Source: JAUXLW01 sp964195005 (GTDB taxonomy: Bacteria; Actinomycetota; Acidimicrobiia; Spongiisociales; SHLN01). Taken from it: a stretch of DNA of 9,173 nucleotides. Both the position numbers and the translations under genes were made by a program. The stretch spans positions 1 to 9,173 of the forward strand of contig CAXMOO010000096.1 of NCBI GenBank assembly GCA_964195005.1, given 5' to 3'. Below the pieces are notes generated by a model, which worked only from the letters and a program-made list of their open reading frames with translations, was not told the DNA's origin and searched no databases. Each line of letters begins with the position of its first letter. The first letter of the stretch is position 1. Positions 1-6,017 of the stretch are shown here, in pieces.

Positions 1-777
1 ACCGAAGCCGCCGCCGATGTCTTGGGAGACGAAATCGAACTGGTCGATTCCTACGCCCATAGAAGGCCCGATCACGAGCGCGCCGAACATCGGGAACTGA
101 TTGTTCGACACCACCCGGATCATGTCGGTCCCGGGATCCCAATTCACGAGCACCGCATTGCACTCGATCGGTGTCGACGAATAACGATGGAAGTGAAGCT
201 TGTCGATCTTGATGACGTGATCTGCTTCTTCCAGTGCCCAGTCGATGTCACCCCAGTCGAACAAGCCTTTCCAAGCGACATTGTCGCCCAGTGAGTCGTG
301 GAGGACGTAGGCGTCGGGCTCAGCCGCGGCGACCCCATCGGTGACCACCGGCAGAGGCTCATATTCCACTTCGACGAGGTCGGCCGCATCGGCCGCGATC
401 TCTCGCGTCTCGGCCAACACCAGGGCCACCCCCTCACCCTGGTAGCGGGCGATGTCGACCCCGAGCAGGTACTCGTTCATCTGGCTGCCGTCTTCCTTAG
501 GGGCGAACTGGAAGAGCGGTTCGGTCATAGCTTTGACTTCATCCCCCGTGAGAGTTGCGATGACTCCCGGGAGTGCTTCAGCCTTGGAGACGTCGACGCT
601 GAGGATCTTGGCATGGGCGTAGGGGGAGCGAACGAACTGGGCGTAGCCCTGGCGATACATACCTTCGTCGTCGACGAACGAGCCCTGGGCTTTCAGCAGC
701 CGCTCATCCTCTTTGCGGGGCAGGCTCTGGCCGGTCCAGGTTGTGGTGGTTGTCTGTTCCTTGGCAGGCGCCGTCAT
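1..777 (-). CDS. coxL: Molybdenum hydroxylase large (molybdopterin) subunit, CoxL/xanthine dehydrogenase type, partial
   Basis: This is the catalytic subunit of a CO dehydrogenase/xanthine dehydrogenase family enzyme, which would hold the Mo-molybdopterin cofactor and hydroxylate or oxidise a small substrate. Only the first 259 residues are present; the rest lies beyond position 1. Visible family marks are RKEDERLL (21-28), FVRSPYAHAKI (48-58), EVEYEPLPVVTD (136-147), GDIDWALEEADHVIK (176-190), the glutamine of NNQFPM (Q227, aligned by eye with the conserved active-site Gln of the family) and DIGGGFG (253-259), where the Mo-cofactor domain begins. The ATG at 777-775 overlaps the small-subunit stop as ATGA. 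It follows an unusually complete Shine-Dalgarno, AAGGAGGTGA, which supports this start. The loop separating form I CO dehydrogenases (AYxCSFR) from other hydroxylases is outside the window, so the substrate is unknown and the symbol denotes family only. Confidence 0.93.
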   Translation of the reverse strand, partial: MTAPAKEQTTTTTWTGQSLPRKEDERLLKAQGSFVDDEGMYRQGYAQFVRSPYAHAKILSVDVSKAEALPGVIATLTGDEVKAMTEPLFQFAPKEDGSQMNEYLLGVDIARYQGEGVALVLAETREIAADAADLVEVEYEPLPVVTDGVAAAEPDAYVLHDSLGDNVAWKGLFDWGDIDWALEEADHVIKIDKLHFHRYSSTPIECNAVLVNWDPGTDMIRVVSNNQFPMFGALVIGPSMGVGIDQFDFVSQDIGGGFG

Positions 778-1316
778 GCGCTCACCTCCTTGGCATGTTC
801 GCGGTTGAGGCGTTCAACGAGGGCCAGGCCTTCGTCACCGTGGGCGGCTCCCGATATCGCCTTAACGATGTTCACGTAGCCGGTGCAACGGCACAGGTTG
901 CCGTGAATCGCCTCTCTGATTTCCTCGGCAGTTGGTTTCTCGTTCCGCTCGAGCAGAAACTTGGCGCTCATCAACACGCCGGATGTGCAGTAACCGCATT
1001 GCAGACCGTGGTTTTCACGGAACGACTCCTGGAGCTCGTCGAGATCGCCGGACTCTCCCGCCAGAGACTCAACAGTGTCGATCTCGGCACCGTCGGCCTG
1101 GACTGCCAGGGCCATGCAACTCTTGATGGTCTTGCCGTTGTAGCTCACCGTGCAGGCGCCGCAATGTCCGGTATCGCAACCGATCTTGGGGCCCCGTAGC
1201 CCGAGCTCGTCCCGCAGAAAATGGATGAGCAGCATCCGGGACGAGGCGGTCCGGGAAACCGGTTTACTGTTGAGGGTGAACTCGATGTCTTGTGTGGGCC
1301 CTGGTCTGCTAGCCAT
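774..1316 (-). CDS. coxS: Molybdenum hydroxylase small subunit with two [2Fe-2S] clusters
   Basis: This is the electron-transfer subunit, 180 residues, a little longer than the usual ~160 because of a short N-terminal extension and C-terminal tail. The plant-ferredoxin-like first domain has the cluster cysteines C47, C52, C55 and C67 (CDTGHCGAC, then C). The helical second domain has C107, C110, C142 and C144 (CGYC and CRC). All eight ligands are present, so the protein looks intact. It would pass electrons from the molybdenum site in the large subunit to FAD in the medium subunit. The ATG at 1316-1314 overlaps the medium-subunit stop by eight bases (ATGGCTAG) and has GGGAGG five bases upstream. 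The stop overlaps the large-subunit start. It lacks a twin-arginine leader, as expected for a cytoplasmic enzyme of this family. Confidence 0.96.
   Translation of the reverse strand: MASRPGPTQDIEFTLNSKPVSRTASSRMLLIHFLRDELGLRGPKIGCDTGHCGACTVSYNGKTIKSCMALAVQADGAEIDTVESLAGESGDLDELQESFRENHGLQCGYCTSGVLMSAKFLLERNEKPTAEEIREAIHGNLCRCTGYVNIVKAISGAAHGDEGLALVERLNREHAKEVSA
782..791 (-). promoter_or_regulatory. Full-length Shine-Dalgarno for the large subunit
   Basis: On the minus strand the last codons of the small-subunit gene contain AAGGAGGTGA, matching all ten bases of the usual 16S anti-Shine-Dalgarno. GGAGG ends seven bases before the large-subunit ATG at 777. The other genes of the window have only partial matches. 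It decides the large-subunit start and suggests strong independent initiation in addition to coupling through the ATGA overlap. Confidence 0.8.
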
Positions 1317-2163
1317 TCTGGCCTCCCTCGATCGCTTCCATAACTGCGCGTTTCGCTACCACCGATGCCATCGCCTGACGGTAGTCGGCGCTGGCATCGG
1401 CATCAGACAGGGGTTCGATTCCTTCGCCTGCCGCGGCCGTTGCCTCGGCCACGGCCTCGGCGGTAGCCGGTGTGCCCGCCAAAGCTTCCTCCACTCCGGG
1501 GCGTCGCACCGGAATCGGCAGGCAGCCCAGGGCAACGCTGGCGCTTTCTATGTTTCCGTTCGAAGTGGCAACAACTGCCACGGCCCGGGCCGCCGCTTCG
1601 CCGATCTCGATCTCCTGGTAACCCATGTGCCGGCCGTTGAGCGCCGGCAGGGTGACGCCGGTGAGGATCTCGTCGGAGGAAAGAGCGTTGGTGAAATACC
1701 CGGTGAAAAAGTCCGCAGCCGCTATGTCGCGGTCGCCGTTATTGCCGGTCACGTGCATCGTGGCTTCGAGTGCGACCGCTATCGGGGGAAAGTTGTTGAT
1801 CGGGTCGTTGTGGCACAGGTTGCCGCCGAATGTGCCCCGGTTGCGCACCTGGGCGTCCACGGTGTGGGCGGCAACCTGGTTGAGGCGGGGATGGGAGCGA
1901 TGGAGGTCGGGCGAAATCGCCATTTCATCGTACGTCACCCCGGCCCCGATCCGGACTGAACCGTCATCGGCCACCGCGATGGCCCGCAAGTCTTCGAGGC
2001 GGCTGATGTCGACGAGCAGGTCGACCGAAGCAGCTCGCAACTTCAGGATGCTGATGAGGCTCTGGCCCCCCGCCAGTGGGCGAGCACTCTCGGTCGAGTC
2101 GAGCGCCTCCACGGCCTCTGCCAGTGTGTCCGGTCGGTAATAATCAACGGCTGCCAGCAGCAT
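1309..2163 (-). CDS. coxM: Molybdenum hydroxylase FAD-binding medium subunit
   Basis: This is the FAD subunit, 284 residues, a normal length for CoxM-type proteins, and first gene of the MSL-ordered operon. It would take electrons from the iron-sulfur subunit and pass them to an acceptor. The two FAD motifs are clear: AGGQSL (31-36), and TFGGNLCHND (111-120) followed by PINNFPP, a variant of the usual T-I-G-G-S-L-x-H-x-D-P. The C-terminal CoxM-like domain follows from about residue 180. The stretch GYQEIEIGEAAARAVAVVA (181-199) aligns with a segment that in most relatives is basic with a G-D pair (like 'RRxGDFA'); here it is acidic. The ATG at 2163-2161 has AGGAGGG eight bases upstream, a good start. 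Transcription would begin in the divergent region to its right. Confidence 0.95.
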   Translation of the reverse strand: MLLAAVDYYRPDTLAEAVEALDSTESARPLAGGQSLISILKLRAASVDLLVDISRLEDLRAIAVADDGSVRIGAGVTYDEMAISPDLHRSHPRLNQVAAHTVDAQVRNRGTFGGNLCHNDPINNFPPIAVALEATMHVTGNNGDRDIAAADFFTGYFTNALSSDEILTGVTLPALNGRHMGYQEIEIGEAAARAVAVVATSNGNIESASVALGCLPIPVRRPGVEEALAGTPATAEAVAEATAAAGEGIEPLSDADASADYRQAMASVVAKRAVMEAIEGGQNG

Positions 2164-2270
2164 CGTTCAGGCCCTCCTCTCGTGGTCGGTGTTGGTCATG
2201 GGTCCTTGGCCTCCCGTCGAGTCGTTTCCAGCAGGTTGGTTCCACACTAGGGGGCGTTTCTCGACGGTGC

Positions 2271-2329
2271 ATAGTGTCCCGACGACCCCGTCCTGCCGCA
2301 ACAAAACTGCCTCATTCCTGATAGTGTCC
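2271..2329 (+). repeat. Spaced direct repeat ATAGTGTCC (two copies, 50 bp apart)
   Basis: The two nine-base copies are at 2271-2279 and 2321-2329. A six-base inverted copy of the core (ACACTA) is at 2244-2249. They could be regulator binding sites or duplicated promoter elements in the divergent region, but the length is short enough that chance is possible. Confidence 0.35.
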
Positions 2330-2357
2330 GCGCTTCGCGGGCGGAGGCTCGCGCCCG
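2328..2357 (+). promoter_or_regulatory. Two overlapping GC hairpins in the leader just before the binding-protein ribosome site
   Basis: Hairpin A pairs CCGCG (2328-2332) with CGCGG (2336-2340) over a three-base loop. Hairpin B pairs CGGGCG (2338-2343) with CGCCCG (2352-2357) over an eight-base loop. They share bases 2338-2340, so they cannot both form fully. Hairpin B ends three bases before the AGGAGG ribosome site, close enough to influence translation. Their function is unknown. Confidence 0.35.
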
Positions 2358-2360
2358 ATG

Positions 2361-2366
2361 AGGAGG
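2361..2366 (+). promoter_or_regulatory. Ribosome binding site deciding the binding-protein start
   Basis: AGGAGG lies six bases before the ATG at 2373. It overlaps the codons just after the other in-frame ATG (2358), which has no such site before it, so 2373 is the likely start. Confidence 0.8.
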
Positions 2367-2372
2367 AACAGG

Positions 2373-3641
2373 ATGCATCGACCGAAACGACTAATGCTTT
2401 TATTCGCAGTCTTCGCTCTAGTAGCCGCCGCATGCGGCAGCAGCGACTCGGATACGACGACGACCACCACCGGGGCTCCGGCCGCAACAACCACCACGGC
2501 GGGTGCGGCCGCAACAACTACTACATCGACGCAACCTGCCGACACGTCGCCGATCATCATCGGGGCGGCCGTCGACTTGAGCCAAAACATGCTTCCGTTC
2601 AATACCCCAGCCAACACAGCCGCCAAGATCATGGTCGACCGGATCAATGCTGCCGGCGGGGTGCTTGGTGGACGCCAGTTGGAGCTCGTGACCATCGATT
2701 CCACGGTCGAGCCCGACCTCGTGAAGTCGGCAGCCGTCGATTTGATCAGTCAGGGTGCTGAGATCCTGCTTGTGACCTGTGACTTCGACTTTGCAGCGCC
2801 CGCCATCCAGGAGGCACTTGCAGCCAACATCTTGGTGGTAGCACCTTGCATCGGCACCGACAGAATGGGACCGGTCGGTCTGGGCGCTGCCGGCAAGATT
2901 GCCTTCAGCTTCGGGAACCAGGCTCAGGACGAGGGCGCGGTCCTCGCCGAGTTCTCTCGCGACCAGGGCTGGGAGAACGCCGTAGTGGTAAAAGACAACC
3001 TGTTGGTCTACTTCCAGGACGTGGTTGATGCTTTCGACGTTCGCTTCACTGAGAACGGAGGCACCGTTGTTGCCACCGAGCAGTTCTCGTCATTCGATGG
3101 CACAATCGGCAACGTTGTGACTGCCGTCGCCAACATTGCGGATAAAGACGTCATCGCTATCTCGACTGCATTCGACGACCTCCCGGCGCTCGTGTTGGGG
3201 CTCCGCAGTCTGGGCGACAACACGCCGATCGTGTGCTCGTGGGCATGCGACTATACGCAGTGGATGGGGGAGGATCTCAACAACTTCTACTACAACACGT
3301 TTGTCTCCATTTACGGTGACGATCCCGATCCAGATGTGAACGCTTTCATTCAGGAAATGGTCGACCTCGGTGAGCCGCCGTTTTCGGCGGCCCTGCTGGG
3401 CGGAGCCCAGTCGCTTCAGGCGATTGCTGACGCCATTGAGGCCACCGGTGGTACCGACGCAGTAGCTCTCGCGAATTACCTCGAGGGCCTAGGCACGACT
3501 TCGCTCGTGTTTGGTGATATCACGCTCAACGCCGACAACCACACCGTGTTTGGGCGGCCCCATCGCATGATGGGGGTCACGGATTCGCAGCCAGCGTATA
3601 AGGAAACCCGGACGGCGAGTTCACCCGCCGTGATCCGTTGA
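2373..3641 (+). CDS. Lipoprotein substrate-binding protein of a branched-chain amino acid type (HAAT) ABC transporter
   Basis: This is the extracytoplasmic solute receptor for the transporter encoded just downstream, 422 residues. A basic N-terminus (HRPKR) and hydrophobic segment (7-20) lead to AAAC with the lipidated cysteine at C21, a lipoprotein signal although the -3 position is Ala rather than Leu. A Thr/Ala linker (about 28-54) follows, then a type 1 periplasmic-binding fold: IIIGAAVDLSQN (61-72), AAKIMVDRINAAGGVLGGRQLEL (83-105), VKSAAVDLISQGAEILL (117-133), and the second lobe with WENAVVVKD (200-208). Four cysteines beyond C21 (136, 159, 288, 292) could form disulfides; C136 and C159 fall in loops near the expected ligand cleft. 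The start at 2373 is chosen because AGGAGG sits six bases upstream. The ligand cannot be deduced; this family binds amino acids, amides, urea and aromatic acids. Confidence 0.92.
   Translation: MHRPKRLMLLFAVFALVAAACGSSDSDTTTTTTGAPAATTTTAGAAATTTTSTQPADTSPIIIGAAVDLSQNMLPFNTPANTAAKIMVDRINAAGGVLGGRQLELVTIDSTVEPDLVKSAAVDLISQGAEILLVTCDFDFAAPAIQEALAANILVVAPCIGTDRMGPVGLGAAGKIAFSFGNQAQDEGAVLAEFSRDQGWENAVVVKDNLLVYFQDVVDAFDVRFTENGGTVVATEQFSSFDGTIGNVVTAVANIADKDVIAISTAFDDLPALVLGLRSLGDNTPIVCSWACDYTQWMGEDLNNFYYNTFVSIYGDDPDPDVNAFIQEMVDLGEPPFSAALLGGAQSLQAIADAIEATGGTDAVALANYLEGLGTTSLVFGDITLNADNHTVFGRPHRMMGVTDSQPAYKETRTASSPAVIR
2479..2518 (+). repeat. 27-bp imperfect repeat coding for the Thr/Ala linker
   Basis: The 13-base string CGGCCGCAACAAC occurs at 2479-2491 and 2506-2518, a period of 27 bases. 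It encodes two copies of a nine-residue unit with the core AATTTT in the linker after the lipobox. It probably arose by slippage or duplication within a low-complexity spacer that holds the receptor away from the membrane. Confidence 0.7.
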
Positions 3642-3650
3642 CCGGATTGG

Positions 3651-4427
3651 ATGACATCCGACAAAGTTGATTCTGGTGGCCCGCACAATTCGGTGCGGGC
3701 CACCGGCATAAAACGGTATTTCGAGGGGGTCCACGCGCTCGACGATGTGAGCCTGGAAATACATCGCCACGAGGTGGTGGGGCTCATAGGTCCCAACGGG
3801 GCTGGAAAGACCACGCTCGTCAACATCATTACCGGGTTCGACTTCCCTTCCGCAGGCACGATCGAGCTGGAAGGCGAAGACATTACCGGTTGGTCGCCTC
3901 ATCGGCGGGGCAGAGCCGGGCTGGCCCGGACTTTCCAGGCGGCCCATTCATTCGCTCGGCTGACAGTTCGGGAAAACATTGAGGTGAGCGCGCTGGGGTG
4001 TGGTGCTCGTTCGAGTGAGGCGCGGGCTCGGGCCGCTGAGCTAATGGCGGCGCTAGGGCTCACGGCCCACGCTGAAACGCCGGCTGCGTTCCTGCCACAG
4101 GGGGAGGAGCGCAAGCTTGGAGTTGCGAGAGCACTTGGGACCAGGCCTCGCTTTCTCTTGATGGACGAGCCGGCCGCCGGGCTCAACGAGGGAGAGGTCC
4201 CCGAGCTGATGGCGCTCATTCGGTCCGTACGAGAGGAGCATGAGGTTGGGGTGCTCCTCATCGACCACAACGTGGCGTTGATCATGGGGGTCTGTGATCG
4301 GATTCATGTGCTGGACGAGGGCCACACCATTGCGTCCGGCTCGCCGGAGGAGATCCGGGTCAATCTCGATGTTGCAACGGCCTATATGGGCCGGAGGGGG
4401 TCCGCAGGAGCGAACGAAGATGGCTAG
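3651..4427 (+). CDS. livG: ABC transporter ATPase, LivG type
   Basis: This is one of two cytoplasmic ATPases powering the HAAT transporter, 258 residues, close to the usual ~255. Walker A is GPNGAGKT (47-54), the Q-loop is at Q96 in RTFQ, the signature is LPQGEERKLGVARAL (148-162), Walker B is FLLMDE (168-173, catalytic E173) and the H-loop histidine is H206 in DHN. LivG proteins usually have LPYGxQRRLEIARAL in the signature, so the EE is a small deviation. The ATG at 3651 lies nine bases after the binding-protein stop, with only a weak ribosome site. Residues 1-14 are polar and precede the conserved fold, so a GTG at 3693 (V15) is an alternative start. A strong hairpin (3675-3704) covers this region. 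The 3' end overlaps livF by eight bases. Confidence 0.94.
   Translation: MTSDKVDSGGPHNSVRATGIKRYFEGVHALDDVSLEIHRHEVVGLIGPNGAGKTTLVNIITGFDFPSAGTIELEGEDITGWSPHRRGRAGLARTFQAAHSFARLTVRENIEVSALGCGARSSEARARAAELMAALGLTAHAETPAAFLPQGEERKLGVARALGTRPRFLLMDEPAAGLNEGEVPELMALIRSVREEHEVGVLLIDHNVALIMGVCDRIHVLDEGHTIASGSPEEIRVNLDVATAYMGRRGSAGANEDG
3675..3704 (+). promoter_or_regulatory. 12-bp perfect stem-loop at the start of livG, after the binding-protein gene
   Basis: GGTGGCCCGCAC (3675-3686) pairs perfectly with GTGCGGGCCACC (3693-3704) over the loop AATTCG. One wobble (3674/3705) and one more pair (3673/3706) extend it. It begins 34 bases after the binding-protein stop. No T-run follows, so it is not a classical intrinsic terminator. 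It could protect the upstream mRNA, attenuate transcription or limit translation, making binding protein more abundant than the membrane complex, as is known for other binding-protein operons. The right arm begins with the alternative livG GTG. Confidence 0.6.
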
Positions 4428-5136
4428 CGCAGCTCTTGAGGTCGAGAACCTTGAAGTTCGTTTCGGCCCCGTCCGGGCCGTGCGCAGCCTCCGGTTCAGT
4501 CTCGAACGGGGAGAGGCCGTTGCTCTTATCGGTCCCAATGGGGCAGGCAAGTCAACCACTCTGCTGACCATTATGGGCGCCGCCCAGTCGCAGGGTGGCG
4601 ACATCCGCTTCAATGGCCAATCGATATCGGGTTTGGCTCCCGAAGCCATATCCCGGCTGGGAATTGCCCTGGTTCCTGAGGGTCGGCGCATCTTTTCCGA
4701 CTTCAGCGTCGAGGAGAACCTCCGTCTCGGGTTCCTTGGGCGGAGAACAGCCGATGGTCTCGAGGAGGACTTGGCCTGGGTTCACTCCCTTTTCCCGATT
4801 GTGGAGGAGTTTGGAAGTCGTCCCGCCGGCCAACTCTCGGGAGGCCAGCAACAGCAGCTGGCGATTGCCCGCGCCCTGGTGGCCCGTCCGGAGGTTCTTC
4901 TTCTTGATGAGCCGTCCCTGGGACTGGCCCCCACCGTGGTCGACGGGCTCTTCGACGCCTTGGTGGAGATCCGCGAGCGTGGGGTGACGATTCTCATTGT
5001 CGAGCAGCGGGCCGAACTTGCAGTCGAATTCGCCGACCGCTCGCTGGTCATGCGCAACGGCGAGATCGCTCTTACATTGTCCGGCGACGACCCTTTCGAC
5101 TCCGACCGGATGACCACGGCCTATTTCGGCTCATGA
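4420..5136 (+). CDS. livF: ABC transporter ATPase, LivF type
   Basis: This is the second ATPase of the HAAT transporter, 238 residues, typical of LivF (~237). Walker A is GPNGAGKS (38-45), and VPEGRRIFSDFSVEENL (85-101) is the LivF-style Q-loop region, which lacks the Gln. The signature is LSGGQQQQLAIARAL (139-153), Walker B is VLLLDE (159-164) and EQR (195-197) stands at the H-loop, where LivF proteins commonly have EQN. The ATG at 4420 overlaps the livG stop as ATGGCTAG and has AGGAG about nine bases upstream. The frame is open upstream to an ATG at 4294, but that would overlap livG by 134 bases and add nothing family-like, so the shorter form is preferred. The stop overlaps livH by four bases (ATGA). 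Confidence 0.95.
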   Translation: MASAALEVENLEVRFGPVRAVRSLRFSLERGEAVALIGPNGAGKSTTLLTIMGAAQSQGGDIRFNGQSISGLAPEAISRLGIALVPEGRRIFSDFSVEENLRLGFLGRRTADGLEEDLAWVHSLFPIVEEFGSRPAGQLSGGQQQQLAIARALVARPEVLLLDEPSLGLAPTVVDGLFDALVEIRERGVTILIVEQRAELAVEFADRSLVMRNGEIALTLSGDDPFDSDRMTTAYFGS

Positions 5137-6017
5137 CAGAGTTCATTCAGTCCCTTGTCGACGGAGTGGCGTTGGGTTCCCTCTACGCCCTGGCTGCACT
5201 CGGGATCGGGCTTGTTTTCGGAGTCATGCGACTCGTCAATTTCGCCTACGGGGAGTTGATCACCGCCGCGGCCTACACCTTGCTTCTGACGAAGGATCTG
5301 CCGGTGGGTTTGCGAATAATCCTCGCTTTGGCGGTGGCGGTGGCCTTGTCGCTAATAATGGAGTTCATTTTTCGACCTCTGCGGGTAGCAACTCCGGCCA
5401 CGATGCTGGTGACGACGTTCGCTATCAGCTTCATGCTCCAAAACGTGGCCGTGCTTGTTTTCGGAACTCGTGGCGAGTCGATGAACTTCCTTCCCGACCT
5501 CAACAAGGCCTTTGAAATCGGCGACATCCGGATCCGGTGGATCACGGTCGTCTCCATCGTTGCCGGGGCCGGCCTCCTCTCCGCTACCGCTTACGTTCTC
5601 AACCGGACCGATATCGGATTGCAGATGAGGGCCGCCGCGGCCGACTTCCGGACTGCCCGCCTCCTTGGCGTCAAGGCGACCAGGGTGATCGTGTTTGCCT
5701 TTGCCTTGTCCGGTGTACTGGCCGCCGTGGTTGCGATGATGCTTGCGGTTCAGCGACCGCTGGCAACACCTAGCTTCGGATTTCTCGTAGTGATCCCGGC
5801 CCTGGTTGGCGTGGTGGTGGGCGGCCTCGACCGCCTGTTACCGGCAACCATTGGCGGCTTTCTCATCGGTTTCGCCACCGTCATCATCAGTGATCTCTTG
5901 CCCTCCGAGAGCCGGGTGTTTCTCAACTCGGCTCTGTTCGGGCTCGTGATCGTCGTGCTGCTGGTGAGGCCCAATGGATTGTTCATCCAGGGCGCGGCCT
6001 CCGGGGAGCGCCTATGA
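5133..6017 (+). CDS. livH: ABC transporter permease, LivH type
   Basis: This integral membrane permease of the HAAT transporter has 294 residues, within the usual 290-310. It has about eight hydrophobic segments. The N-terminal GVALGSLYALAALGIGLVFGVMRLVNFAYGE (11-41) is the family hallmark. The cytoplasmic coupling loop RAAAADFRTARLLGVK (166-181) corresponds to the segment that contacts the ATPases in LivH proteins. A late G-L-D-R-L-L-P-A-T-I-G-G (231-242) replaces the more usual GGxGSxxGAxxGG. It would pair with LivM to form the pore. There is no recognisable ribosome site before the ATG, which overlaps the livF stop as ATGA, so translation is probably coupled. Its own stop overlaps livM in the same manner. 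Confidence 0.95.
   Translation: MTEFIQSLVDGVALGSLYALAALGIGLVFGVMRLVNFAYGELITAAAYTLLLTKDLPVGLRIILALAVAVALSLIMEFIFRPLRVATPATMLVTTFAISFMLQNVAVLVFGTRGESMNFLPDLNKAFEIGDIRIRWITVVSIVAGAGLLSATAYVLNRTDIGLQMRAAAADFRTARLLGVKATRVIVFAFALSGVLAAVVAMMLAVQRPLATPSFGFLVVIPALVGVVVGGLDRLLPATIGGFLIGFATVIISDLLPSESRVFLNSALFGLVIVVLLVRPNGLFIQGAASGERL

Larger units (their letters stand above)
2164..2372. promoter_or_regulatory. Divergent intergenic control region between the hydroxylase operon and the transporter operon
   Basis: This 209-base gap separates two divergent operons, so promoters for both should lie here. I see the minus-strand ribosome site AGGAGGG (2172-2178) for the FAD subunit and the plus-strand site AGGAGG (2361-2366) for the binding protein. 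The element ATAGTGTCC occurs at 2271-2279 and again at 2321-2329, exactly 50 bases apart, and its core appears inverted (ACACTA) at 2244-2249. No convincing -35/-10 pair could be assigned by eye, although GATAGT (2320-2325) is a possible weak -10. That the two operons share regulation is inference from their arrangement. Confidence 0.55.

Noticed and set aside
1150..1959. Long plus-strand frame (269 codons) opposite the FAD and iron-sulfur subunits; also 298-879.
   Set aside because: Both are antisense to genes with intact motifs and show Arg/His-rich composition without domains.
2358..2372. An ATG five codons upstream as the binding-protein start.
   Set aside because: The AGGAGG site lies downstream of it and is ideally spaced for the ATG at 2373.
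2312..2704. Minus-strand frames at 2167-2517 and 2312-2704 opposite the binding-protein start.
   Set aside because: Their Val/Ala runs are the mirror of the Thr/Ala linker repeat; no family similarity.
3675..3710. The hairpin at the livG start as a classical intrinsic terminator.
   Set aside because: It is not followed by a T-run, and the downstream genes belong to the same transporter, so it is listed as a regulatory structure instead.
4294..4419. An upstream ATG extension of livF.
   Set aside because: It would lie inside livG for 134 bases and adds no conserved sequence, while the ATG at 4420 fits the family N-terminus and has a ribosome site.
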